Source of the DNA: Siphonodentalium dalli
Lineage: Eukaryota > Mollusca > Scaphopoda > Gadilida > Siphonodentaliidae
DNA length: 64,000 bases
Direction: 5' to 3'
Assembly (NCBI GenBank): GCA_032622095.1
Contig: CP136061.1
Coordinates: forward strand, 233,306,944 to 233,370,943
Below, piece after piece: positions 45,980-55,509 of this stretch. The notes below the pieces were generated by a model. That model was not told the DNA's origin. It saw only the letters and a program-made list of their open reading frames with translations, and did not search any database. Numbering within the stretch: the stretch's first letter is position 1; each line of letters starts with the position of its first letter. A program made the translations under genes and the position numbers.

Positions 45980-47190
45980 ACGATATATTGACTGTCGTCT
46001 GAGCTTGATTGCACAAACAAAAATCAGAGCGGTGTAAGTACATTACGTACAGTTATTATGCTTCAGTAAACATAAAGATACGCGATGATTTCCCCTAATT
46101 GAATCTAGACATTCCCGATTTCCTAGATGGAGAGCGCTTCAATTAAAAAGATTCCTAAATTACGAACGCAACAAAAATCAAAAGTCTAGACATGCGAGCG
46201 GATATTGTTATCATGGGTACTTCGAATTAATTCGAACTCGTGTTAGATCTAATTAATTTGGAGTAGGAGCTATATAAGTCGATCCTCAATGCTCAGTTCT
46301 CGTGTGCACAGAGGAAAATATCATGGTTGATTTCAATCTATTGTGTTCTTTGCTTCAATTCATTTTCTTAATGGGGAAACTCAAGTCGCGGAAGAATTGC
46401 AGGGATATATGGCAATTCAATGGTCACAAATACCAGACGTGAATATGACTTCTGTGAAACTGAGGCAATTAGCGCACATGTTTTAACAAGGAACTTGGTA
46501 ATAAATATGAACCGTGGCATGTGATTAATTTCGCAGGCTATTTATCGACTTAGTTACAATTATATGACCAGGTAGAGATTTCTCGGCATAATGAATACGT
46601 GTATTTGCAAATGCTATCCTGATTTCTGAAATTTCCGGAAAGTTTCAAGTCATGGAAACATTGCATGGAAATATAGCTTTCATCGAAGAAATGTGGTTAG
46701 TGAGTAACGTTGTCAACCTTGAGGTGGCTTACCACGAATGTGATGATTGTCTCATTCAGATTTCGAAAGTCGATTGATTGGAAGGCATCCAGCACAGCAC
46801 CACTGCAACGAAACATATACAAATGCATGTATATGGTCGATGTATATATGTCATGTCTATTGTTGCCAAACAATGTTGTTTTATCACGTGGTGTGGTATA
46901 AACGCTCTTCTTATAAATCCCTGTATTGTATGGTAGTGGTGATGTTCCACCCTGGGTAGCTCTAAATATTAACACTTCCCGACAGATTCGTGGTCTCGTG
47001 GTGCACATGTGTGCCTCTTAATTCGAGACATAAGTATATTTAGTGTCAGCAATATTTTAAAATGCTGGACTGTCCACGTGGATAAAATGACAACATGTGG
47101 TTTTGCCTCCATATACTATAATAATACTTCTTAAACAGTGTCCACGTATCTTTAATTCCACAATTTTGGTTGGCTATGCAGCTGCTACTT
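45980..47190. other. No gene recognised
   Basis: A+T-rich intronic DNA. The minus-strand frame at 46697-47008 overlaps others in all phases and has no recognisable content. Confidence 0.45.
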
Positions 47191-47370
47191 TAACCCTTTA
47201 ATGACTGGAGCTTCCTGAAATTTTATGAAAACCCCGTGCCAATGCATTCTCTTGTTTATATGCGAGTCTTCCATAGGGAGGCTCGTATATATAAGATAAT
47301 GCATTGGTCTAGTAATATTTACATCGACGTTGTAAGCCAAGGTATTCTCTTATATATGCCAGTGACCAGA
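47191..47370 (+). mobile_element. Family B MITE, 3'-truncated copy
   Basis: TTAACCCTTTAATGACTGGA and GCTTCCTGAAATTTTATGAA lead to a hairpin at about 47237-47307 (GCCAATGCATTCTCTTG ... GATAATGCATTGG). The start of the second hairpin (AAGCCAAGGTATTCTCTTAT) follows, and then the match stops. The end of the element is missing. Confidence 0.65.
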
Positions 47371-47639
47371 TGTAGACACGCATGCAGAACATACCTTCAA
47401 ATGTATAGTTTCATTTTATAACGATATAAAATCATCTACAATTCCGAGTAAACCACGTTAGTGGTCAACAGGCTGAATATCTGCCGACAACCTAGATATA
47501 TCTAAGACTAATATAAGTCCCAGGATATATACTATACAATATCAATACACTATACATGTATATCTTATTATCTTTTTTTTTTGTCTTTGATTTGAATTAA
47601 ACCTGGAATTTACTGGAGTATATATTTGATCGAAATTTC

Positions 47640-47765
47640 GCTGGATATACACTGTAAATAAATTCCGTTGATATACGGAATATGGTTACGTAAAATTTAC
47701 AGAACATGGTTCTGTAAATGATTCTACGGAACCAAGTTACGTAGAAATTGCCAGAATAGTGCATG
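47640..47765. repeat. Inverted words with TACACTGTAAATAAATTCCG
   Basis: TACACTGTAAATAAATTCCG (47648), CCGTTGATATACGG, GTTACGTAA, ACAGAACATGGTTCTGT and TTCTACGGAACCAAGTTACG form a chain of short palindromes. The start resembles, in opposite orientation, the GGAATATTTTTTAACAGTGT end of the minisatellite region at 58442-58461. I suspect a fragment of the same DNA transposon family. Confidence 0.35.
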
Positions 47766-47869
47766 GTGTGATAGCACCCCACGCGTTCGGTGCCATCTTT
47801 GAAATCTTTGAAATCGGCAAGATTGATTTTACAGACCAAGACTTTGCAGTAAACAGTATAAAGACGTTA

Positions 47870-48985
47870 TAAAGGTAAGCTTATTTTCAAACGAGTATAT
47901 GTATGTGCGAAGCGACCTGGAATGGGTTGGTGGAGAAAAGGGTGCATCATATTTAGAACAAGCCCTATATATGTATTGATTCCTAACTCAGAAAGTTCTG
48001 TGAGTGTGACCACTGACCTCATAAAAATAAAAATGGCACCGAAACACCAGCGAATCACAAATTGCAGACGGCAAAATTATTGTGTTAAGGCAATTAAATA
48101 AATTGGTTATGGTCGGGTGTATACATCATATTGGTCTATATTAAATTTCCACCAGAATGTAGTTTTGAGAAACGGCAACAGTTTTTGCAAGGGACTACGT
48201 GGATTCGAAGTGGCGTGTATTACTATTAGTGTATTAAAATTAAATCTCATAGATCTAACTGTCTATAGACTATAACTGCAAAGAACTACATTTATATTAT
48301 GATGAGTTACCACAATCAACTTGAAACAATTCTCCAGTTTCGTTTCGCTTAATTGGGTTTGATTCTTTTGTTTCAACTCTTTGTTCCACGTGTTTTGATA
48401 TTATTGTTTTGTTGTGGTTTTTTATACTACCGCTTGCAGTCGCTTGTGACGATTTGTGGGACCGGAGACGAACATTTAACATTTAGAATGAATTATGTAG
48501 TTGTTAATTATCTTCAAATCGATAATTTGTGTAAATATCTCACTCTCGTCGTCGTAGATGCTCAGACTGAGATTCTGAAAAGGTAGGAAGTAACAAACCC
48601 AGTGGACAGCTGTGGAGACAAAACTCGCTGTCTTTGAACAGTGAATATTTTTGGGTAATACCCGTAACTAAACGTCGATGTAATTTGTAAATACACATTT
48701 AAATAACCATAATTGACCACTGATACATGTATCATTTGTATGTGCCTTTTTGGCTAAAAATAGTATAAATTTATGGATATACCAAATGTTGTTGGTTGCT
48801 TTAGCCTTTAATCTCTCAAGTTGCAGAATAAGGTACCAGGTAACCAGATTTCCATTATTTGAAAGGTGGCACCTAGTGTTGAAACTTGAAAGGCTAGTCA
48901 ACTAAATTAATGTCATGACCATATCGCAATATTTTCCAAGAAAGGTAGGCCTACCGGTATATATATCATTTTCAGTGATAACAAT
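47870..48985. other. No gene recognised
   Basis: Intronic sequence without supported features. Confidence 0.5.
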
Positions 48986-49004
48986 CATCGCTGCTTGCAA
49001 TACA

Positions 49005-49985
49005 CATGATTATTCGACAATCTCATATGACTTGCCCGTCGAGAACATTTTGGGCTGAAGTTTGTTAGACAGTACCGCATGCCTCCCCCAAGCCCACCCA
49101 CCCTGCCAAGTTTATTTCCTATAGTATTCTTGAAATGTGTCTCTCTGTTGTGTGATTCTTTGGGTACATGTATGCCCGTTATTTAGTTAAGGTGATTTTT
49201 TTACTAAATAACGGGTATGTTAGTGCCACCGCAGATGCTACGATTAAAATCGTAAATGGGGAAAATCGTAGGTGGAGAAATCGTAGCTTGTCCGCAGACG
49301 CTACGGCGCTGCGATCTTTGCAGCTACAATTTTATCAACGTGATCGATCACATGATAGCAAAATGTTATACAACATTCTCCGCATTATGCAACTGAATAC
49401 ATATGGCATGTATCTCAATGACAATGTTCTAAACTAACAAGTTGATGTTGAAAGTTCAAGTGAAATTTTATATTTTTTTAATTTTGACATTTTTGTACCT
49501 GTCAACTCAACAGGCTCAGCTGCCCCAATTGAATTTCAACAATTGCGGCAGCCCTCTACTCCTTGCCTGATATGTGGTATAGGCCTGCACTCCCTGCCGT
49601 GCCACATCTCCACCAACGTGGCCTCGTTTTTGTAAGTGCAAGAAGTTTGTAAACTTTGCGCTATTTTTGAATGTTTTCTTTTCGTGGTATTTACAACATG
49701 ACCAGTGCGACTGGTCATGTGACAGCTACGATCGCGCGCGTTGCCAAGGTCACGCCACGATTTTCCTGGTAAAATCAAACAGTGCTTGATTGCTACGATT
49801 TGGTTACGATATTGTCGTGGGCATGCGCATTGGATGCTTCCTCCTGCGATTTTCCCCACTTACGATTTTAATCGCAGCGTGTGCGGTGGCACTTAGAGTT
49901 ACATTTCTTTAAAAAACTCAAAACATTGGGCGACAAATGTTCTCGACGGGGAAGTCGTATGATATTGCCGATTATTCATGTAAAC
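49005..49985. mobile_element. Outer inverted-repeat unit around a Harbinger-like element
   Basis: CATGATTATTCGACAATCTC with ATATGACTTGCCCGTCGAGA and ACATTTTGGG (49006-49053) is matched in reverse complement by AACATTGGGCGACAAATGTT with CTCGACGGGGAAGTCGTATG, ATATTGCCGATTATTCATG (49921-49979). The arms surround the 670-bp element at 49223-49892. This may be an older foldback hit by the younger insertion. Confidence 0.6.
49223..49892. mobile_element. Harbinger-like non-autonomous element, 670 bp
   Basis: The left end GTGCCACCGCAGATGCTACG with ATTAAAATCGTA and GGGGAAAATCG is matched in reverse complement at the right (CGATTTTCCCCACTTACGAT, TTTAATCGCAGCG, GCGGTGGCAC). TTA flanks both ends (49220-49222 and 49893-49895). 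A 3-bp TTA/TAA duplication is typical of PIF/Harbinger. The interior has further CTACGATT-like words but no transposase. It is intronic. Confidence 0.7.
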
Positions 49986-50059
49986 CTCAATAATTACCGT
50001 CGCCCTGTGTAAATAAAATTTCTGACGATCGTCGTGGATCCCAAATATGACCATCTGCA

Positions 50060-50680
50060 TAGTAACGATTTACACGGTATTATAAAATAATAATAATGGC
50101 ACAATACTGGTGTCATATTATTTAACTTTGTCACGTCATATTATTCAACTAAATGACAGTTTTTAAGCACAAGTTACTTAACATGCACATTCGCATAATA
50201 TTGAAATGTTCTGATTTGTTTTTGTAGTTTTGGGTACCCGAGACACCTTTTCGTAAAGCTGGGTACCCAACTATCTTGTTAGTGTGGGATTTGATATGGT
50301 TCATTTTTTGGAAAGCTGCCTTTAGTTGCTGGTGCTGAATATACATACATGTATGTCAATAATACTGCGGTGTTATTTTAGAATTTATAAAAAGGATTTT
50401 TTTACGGCTGTAACGTATACTGACTATACACTTAGCCACAATACGATACAAATCGTGATAAATGTTCATACCACGATACATTAAATTGGTATTCTCGATT
50501 GCTTTACCACCTAAATTGTTGGAACAATACTGTCTATAACTGGAGATAGGGTTAACGATGTGATACATGTATCGTTTGATTGTGTATCGTTTGACTGTAT
50601 AGCGTCGTAGCCCTAGTATTTCAATATCCAAAAGAGAAACACTGGTAGCACCCATTCAATTTGGTTTAGGCGACCATATA
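50060..50680. other. No gene recognised
   Basis: Intronic sequence. GGGTACCCGAGACACC (50231) and GGGTACCCAACTATC (50261) are minor repeats. Nothing else. Confidence 0.45.
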
Positions 50681-50681
50681 C

Positions 50682-51380
50682 TTAACCCTTTAATGACTGG
50701 ATCTTCCTGATATTTGCGAAAACCCTGTGTCAGTGCATTCTCTTATATATGTAAGTCACCCATAGGCACCTCGCATATTAAAGAGAATGCATTGGCATAC
50801 AATGTTTACCTTTATCTGGTAAGCCAGTGCATTCTTTTATATATGTGAGGCTCCCTACTCTTGGGCTCCAAATAAAAGTGCAGGCCCAAATAATAGTGCA
50901 GGGGGTAAATTCCATTGAAAGTTAATAAACGTGCAGACCCAAATAATAGTGCAGGGGGGAACTCTGAGCAAAACATCAACACATTAACTGTGGTTAAACC
51001 AAGTATTTGTATTGTACTAAGGTCAAGTATAGGAATCAAGACAGTATGTGTCATGTGGTGTTTTATTCAATATTTAAATGTTCACATGTATGCCATATAC
51101 ATGTACATGCATAAAGTAATACCGGTAAGCTCAACATTTTGATATCTGAATCATAGAAATCTTGAGTTTGTGTTGATTTCAATTTTCAAAGCATCAAAAT
51201 TAATAAACATGCAGACCCAAATAAGCACTGTGCAGGGGGCAAATTAACCAATAAAATAATAAACGTGCATGCATGTTTATTTGGAGCCCAAGAGTATTGG
51301 CGATTCTCATATATAAGAGAATGTACTGGCACAGGGTCTCTAATGCTGCACCAGGGCTGTTCCCATCATGAAATGGTGAC
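50682..51380 (+). mobile_element. Family B MITE interrupted by a nested TIR element
   Basis: It starts TTAACCCTTTAATGACTGGA with CTTCCTGATATTTGCG. Hairpin 1 is at about 50730-50795 (GTGCATTCTCTTATATATGT ... AAAGAGAATGCATTGG). Hairpin 2 starts at 50821 (AAGCCAGTGCATTC). It is broken at 50857 and continues from 51297 (TTGGCGATTCTCATATATAA). The end is CACAGGGTCTCTAATGCTGC and CCCATCATGAAATGG. It clearly predates the inner element. Confidence 0.7.
50858..51294. mobile_element. 437-bp element with CTCTTGGGCTCCAAATAAA ends
   Basis: It is inserted in the family B MITE. The termini are CTCTTGGGCTCCAAATAAA and TTTATTTGGAGCCCAAGAG, with TA on both sides (50856-50857 and 51295-51296), compatible with Tc1/mariner. 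Inside the left end AAATAATAGTGCAGGGGG is present twice (50888 and 50942). Near the right end, AATAAACATGCAGACCCAAA and GTGCAGGGGGC vary the theme. It is non-coding. GCTCCAAATAAAAG is shared with the MITE at 35309. Confidence 0.8.
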
Positions 51381-51381
51381 T

Positions 51382-52305
51382 GTAAACATGATAGTCAGGG
51401 ACTCGGTAAATTGATAGACCATTGGAAGTATAATAATAATAATTCATGGTTTTTTAGGTACCCAGCTTGACCTTTAATAGCGTGTTTTTAGCACACATAT
51501 GACACCATTCTAATCGACCACATGACACATCAATAGTCATTTTTAAAGTTGTTATTCTAATTCCTGCCTCATATTTGCTTTATATCTGATGGTCTAGAAT
51601 ATATATATATATCAATCAAAAACGGTTTTATATTTAACTTCAAGTAAAATAAATGATAACACGTACATGTAAAAATGGAAAGTGCAGGTGGGTTTAAACA
51701 AATTGGGAGTAAACAAAAAGATAGTTTGCAGATATTAGGTTGCTTGGCCCATGAAAATTCCAGATGCAAAAAAAAGGAATCTATACAAATGTCAGATATC
51801 TTATTACAGATGAGAGCATTTGTTATGTTGCCACATACAATGTTCCATTCATAGACAACAAGACAATTTATTGCTTTTCTGTAAACATAATTCTTAAATG
51901 GGTGACTGGTTGATGTCCACACCATAAACATTTATGACATCATGCTGTGATTACCATATGTCTTCAAGGCTCTTGTTATTTTCTGATTTCACTATAACTG
52001 GTAGTCTAGCCAAATATAGCCAGTCTAGTTCAGTTTTAAAAGTGACAACACTTAGATTCGACTTCGCTATAATTCATTAGATCTTTAATTCTTTATAAGG
52101 ACGTTTGTGTTAAAATTCAGAGGACTAATTGGTAAGTTGGTAAAATATATTTGTTCTTTAATATATGTGACAATGAAGCATGTATATATTTTCTGTGAAA
52201 GAGTCAATAAGTAATATGTCAAGTTTTTATTCTGCAATACCAAAGAATTTTCTTTTCTGCTATGACATAAACAAACATAACACTAACAAAAAAAAGGACA
52301 ATTGT
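51382..52305. other. No gene recognised
   Basis: A+T-rich intronic DNA. The 120-codon minus-strand frame (51569-51931) is A/T-driven and matches nothing I recognise. Confidence 0.45.
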
Positions 52306-52309
52306 TAGT

Positions 52310-52725
52310 TGTTAGATCATGCCATGAATCTCTATTCTCTATTTTTATGGCAAACACCCGTAGAGATCATATTCCACTGGTACAACACCTTGGCATTTTT
52401 TGAAGTTTTGACAGTTGAAATAACGCGGGGAATATATTTCTTAGTTAATATGTGTTCTTTAATAATGTACTTCACTGTTGGTAAAGGCCCCCAACTCAAA
52501 CTTTTACAATTTAAATAAATTTGTGAGCGATTTTGCTTTGCGCCGCTTAATACAATTATGGAATTTCTCATGGCTAATTAATTAATTGTTTATTGCGATA
52601 TCGGCCGACAAATACAACAGAAACCATGCAATTTTGAAGTGGGACATTCACCTACAGTGAAGTACATGATTAAAGAACAGATAATAACTAAGAAATATAT
52701 TTCCCGCGTTACATATCATCTTGTT
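52310..52725. repeat. Dispersed repeat ending in a foldback
   Basis: Its first half matches 36700-36990. AACGCGGGGAATATATTTCT with TAGTTAATATGTGTTCTTTA (52422-52461) returns in reverse complement at 52660-52710 (TACATGATTAAAGAACAGAT and AAGAAATATATTTCCCGCGT). The unit is therefore a foldback of about 300 bp with arms of about 60 bp. Confidence 0.6.
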
Positions 52726-52737
52726 ACTCATGCGATA

Positions 52738-52992
52738 ATCAATTGGAACTTCCTGAATTTTTTAGAAAACCCTGTGTAAACACATTCTCTTATTTATGTG
52801 TGAGTCTTCCTCACATATATACGACTATATAATAAGAGAATGCATTGGCCTAACAATATTCACCATGACATTGTGAGCCAGTGCATTCTCTTATAGATAT
52901 GAGTTTCTCTATGAGAGACTTGTATATAAGAGAGTGCACTGACACAAGATCTTTAATGCTGTATCAGCGTAGCTCCGTCGTGAAAGGATTAA
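52738..52992 (+). mobile_element. Family B MITE, complete but diverged
   Basis: It begins near ATCAATTGGAACTTCCTGAA and AACCCTGTG. Hairpin 1 is at 52772-52849 (CACATTCTCTTATTTATGTG ... AAGAGAATGCATTGG) and hairpin 2 at 52880-52943 (AGTGCATTCTCTTATAGATA ... GAGAGTGCACTGAC). It ends CTGTATCAGCGTAGCTCCGT with GAAAGGATTAA. It stands about 117 bp before exon 3, so the hairpins are close to that exon's branch region. Confidence 0.65.
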
Positions 52993-53108
52993 ATGGTTTT
53001 TGAAATTTTGAACCCAAACCAGGTATATGGATAACTTTCTCAATGTTTTTAAATAAGTGCAATGTAACACATGATTTGCAATAACTATGATTGTATCTTT
53101 TTTAACAG

Positions 53109-53175
53109 GAAGCAACAAGCTCAGCAGAAATCGAAGGGGCTGACCTTCCTGCTACTCCATGTGTTGCAGTTATAG
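53109..53175 (+). CDS. Host gene exon 3 of 5 visible (linker)
   Basis: The acceptor is TATCTTTTTTAACAG and the donor G|GTAAGT. The 22 codons and one extra base read EATSSAEIEGADLPATPCVA and VI, with the split codon giving Gly. It enters in phase 0 after exon 2 and leaves in phase 1, as exon 4 requires. The text is a low-complexity, acidic, Ala/Pro-containing linker with no motif. The intron in front is 40.7 kb and rich in hairpin elements; the one behind is 571 bp and contains a family C repeat. Further alternative exons inside the long intron cannot be excluded. Confidence 0.7.
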
Positions 53176-53469
53176 GTAAGTGTCAGATATCTCTGTTCGA
53201 CTATGTATTTATCATTTGGCAAACAGTTGATCATGGAGCCCAATAAACAAAATTAATAATTTACTGGTATGGCCATGTTTTATTAGGTTTATATTTCAGC
53301 ATCATCCATGATTCTAAGAATTAAATGTAAAATGCGGTGATTATTCATTATTAATTACTCTCGATAGGTTAAACCGTCTGGTGGAGCTTATAACAGCATT
53401 TGTTTTTAAAATTTTTGATTTAAAACATTTATTTAAATAAATTGAAAAACAAATACGCTCACTATGGGC

Positions 53470-53650
53470 CAATTACAGCACCAGATATATATGCTCTTGA
53501 TATATGTGTTTTCGCTGTGGCTCGCGCCGTCAGACAGAATAATGGGTATAAGTCCAATATGGGCTTATATCAGAACCAAATAAGTCCAATATGAACCATT
53601 GTCAATATTTATGTCCAATATGAACCTATTTTCCCCGAGGATATACTGAA
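53470..53650 (+). repeat. Family C repeat, intronic copy
   Basis: ATAAGTCCAATATGGGCTTA, AATAAGTCCAATATGAACCA and TGTCCAATATGAACCTATTT with TCCCCGAGGATAT are shared with 28045-28118 and, reversed, with 20795-20860. It lies in the 571-bp intron between exons 3 and 4. Confidence 0.5.
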
Positions 53651-53746
53651 GTTCCATAGCATAATGATATGATCAATATATAAAAGAGAAGGATATGTCT
53701 CAGTATTATTATTATTAGTCTGAAACCATTTATGTAACTTCTTCAG

Positions 53747-53912
53747 GCAGGAAATTCTACCAATCAAAATATTTGCTGACCATTGAAAAGAAAATTGTGA
53801 CCAGACCAGTCACATCCTTGGAGAAGGTTATGCAGATGATGTTCGTGTCATATTACATGCTGAATCTTCGTTATCCCGAACCATTGGAAGCCACACTGGA
53901 ATTCATTCAGAA
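53747..53912 (+). CDS. Host gene exon 4 of 5 visible (conserved-looking core domain)
   Basis: The acceptor is TGTAACTTCTTCAG and the donor AA|GTAAGT. It starts with two bases that complete the Gly codon of exon 3, has 54 codons, and ends with two bases of a Lys codon. The protein reads RKFYQSKYLLTIEKKIVTRP, then VTSLEKVMQMMFVSYYMLNL and RYPEPLEATLEFIQ. The middle is rich in aromatic and bulky residues and predicts helices, not a membrane segment. YP....ATLEFIQ looks like a family signature. I have the impression that similar YP-x5-TLEF-Q text occurs in uncharacterised invertebrate and fish proteins, but I cannot verify this. Other acceptor choices (CAG four bases later) give early stops. This is the most informative exon of the gene. 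Confidence 0.8.
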
Positions 53913-53934
53913 GTAAGTAGTTATTTTACCTCTT

Positions 53935-54225
53935 CAGATTAAAGGCAGGGGAGACCTTAATTATCGAAAATATTCATATCTGTTCCAATCACCGTAAACA
54001 GAAAAACAATAAAACGCATACAGTTTCGTTCATATATACCATGACCATCGCGTACATAGCATGCTATCATAAAGACCTACTATATTTTCCCTAAGCAAGA
54101 GCCTGATTGTGTTACAGAAGACAGCACAGTGTTATTGGCTAATCACACACAAATGATATAAACGCTCTTTATTAGTTCCATATCAGGAATTTAGCAACAA
54201 AGAACGCTCTTTATGTTTACCATCA
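53935..54225 (+). repeat. Dispersed repeat, partner at 56190-56480
   Basis: The shared order is GATTAAAGGCA.GGG, ATTCATAT.TGTTC.AAT, CAACAGA or AAACAGA, TAGTTTTGTTCATAT (diverged), CATGATCGTGTTACAGAAG-type text, ACACAAATGATATAAACGCT, TATTTCCATATCAGGAA and AGCAAC.AA. The copy contains AAACGCTCTTTATT twice. It occupies the start of the last intron and is non-coding. Confidence 0.6.
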
Positions 54226-54714
54226 TAATATCAATAAACAAAATGATTTCGTACACGTCTTGTGCTTTGGCATACATGTACTGTTTTGATACACCGACAA
54301 TTCATATCCTTTTATCGCAAATAAATAGCCATGTGACTGCTGTGTCAATTATGTCTTAGTCCACAAGATATTGGTCCATCATGGTGGACATTTGTTTTAT
54401 ATGCACCAGGTCTCTTTGATCACTGTTATAGTAGTTATAGTGGTGTCACCACATTTCCTTTGTCTCTTTGGGAAAATATGGGCATCTTGGCATGATTTTA
54501 TACATTTACATATTATAGAAGAGTCATTGATAAACACACATGGATTATAATACACAATATACATTATGTTGGTATAAACGATGCTAATAACGCAATGTCT
54601 GTTTCAAATCAATGAGTGCTCTTGCTATCATAACAACACCCATGCATACATGTATATGTGCAGGAGATACTCGAGCGAACAGTTACCTAAATTCAATATT
54701 GTCAAAGCCAATTT

Positions 54715-55078
54715 ATTAGCTCAACTTTACCTTGTAAAGTTTGAGCTATGCCATGGCTTGGTATCCGTCGTCCGTGTGTGTGAGGGTGTGTGATGCGTAA
54801 ACAATTTCCTTTAGCATGGGCTACAGTTCGTACCTTTGGTCCGATTATTATGAAATTTGTCATGGATGTTGACATTCACATGTAGATGTGAACGAGTCAT
54901 TTTGGGGTCATTCGGAAAAAAAACATGGCTGCCATCGGCCATCTTGGATTTTAAAATTCAATCCATTAGCACGGGCTACAAGCCGTACTGTTCGTCTTAT
55001 TGTCATGAAATTTGTCATGAAAGTTGTTAACAATGACATGTAGATGGGAACGAGTCATTTTGGGGTCATTCGGCCGAT
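54715..55078 (+). repeat. CCGTCCGT/GGCCATCTTGGAT-type element in the last intron
   Basis: The head contains TAGCTCAACTTTACCTTGTA with AAGTTTGAGCTA (a short inverted pair) and GTATCCGTCGTCCGTG. Two ~120-bp modules (54815-54935 and 54962-55078) share TTAGCA.GGGCTACA, CGTACTGTTCG-like text, ATGAAATTTGTCATG, GACATGTAGATG and GAACGAGTCATTTTGGGGTC with ATTCGG. The same phrase GAAATGAGTCATTTTGAGGT occurs at 14672. It ends about 40 bp before exon 5. Confidence 0.55.
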
Positions 55079-55119
55079 CTGTTACAACATAGAACTGAAT
55101 GATTCACTTCAATTTCCAG

Positions 55120-55249
55120 GATTGTGTGCAGAATACAACCGCAGATAGGAAACAAGCGGTCCAGCAAAAAGAAAAAAACGGACACGCACAAGAAACTGCT
55201 GAAGCTCTCAACAGAATTGGGACAGTCAGCCCTCGGCATCACAGAATGA
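55120..55249 (+). CDS. Host gene terminal exon (lysine-rich tail)
   Basis: The acceptor is CTTCAATTTCCAG. The first base completes the Lys codon of exon 4. The protein then reads IVCRIQPQIGNKRSSKKKK, THKKLLKLSTELGQ and SALGITE, with TGA at 55247-55249. KRSSKKKK resembles a nuclear localisation signal, so a nuclear or nucleic-acid-associated role is possible, but this is inference. A foldback element (55312-55452) sits in the putative 3' UTR, and AATAAA is at 55498-55503. With exons at 10226, 12241, 53109 and 53747 it completes 198 visible residues. Phase agreement at all four junctions is the main evidence that these exons belong to one gene. Confidence 0.75.
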
Positions 55250-55311
55250 TAATGTAACTTTGCTCTGTTCACAACATGTTCGATAAAAGATTCGACAAAA
55301 GATTCAACATT

Positions 55312-55452
55312 CTGCAAATAGCGTGTCTGTCATTTGCAGAATGAGGTTCACAGAGGGTGAATTTAGTGATGCTAGCCCGCTATGCGGGATAGCATCACAA
55401 AATTCACCCTCTGGGGACCTCATTCTGAAAATGACAGGCTCACTAGTTGCAG
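55312..55452. mobile_element. 141-bp foldback MITE in the putative 3' UTR
   Basis: The left arm CTGCAAATAGCGTGTCTGTC with ATTTGCAGAATGAGG and TTCACAGAGGGTGAATTTAG pairs with the right arm CAAAATTCACCCTCTGGGGA, CCTCATTCTGAAAATGACAG and CTAGTTGCAG. The centre is CCCGCTATGCGGG. A relative is at 31337-31671. In the mRNA it would form a hairpin of about 60 pairs between the stop codon and the polyadenylation signal. Confidence 0.85.
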
Positions 55453-55497
55453 GCTTGACATTATGATGCAAGTTGTGCTCTGTATTTATTTTAAAAT

Positions 55498-55503
55498 AAT
55501 AAA
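55498..55503 (+). promoter_or_regulatory. Putative polyadenylation signal AATAAA
   Basis: This is a canonical hexamer 249 bases behind the stop codon of the terminal exon. AT-rich DNA makes chance hits common. Position and strand fit the gene. Confidence 0.5.
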
Positions 55504-55509
55504 TCTGAG

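Noticed and set aside
53747-53812. Alternative acceptor four bases downstream in exon 4
   Set aside because: It shifts the frame and gives a stop within a few codons; the chosen acceptor keeps the frame open.
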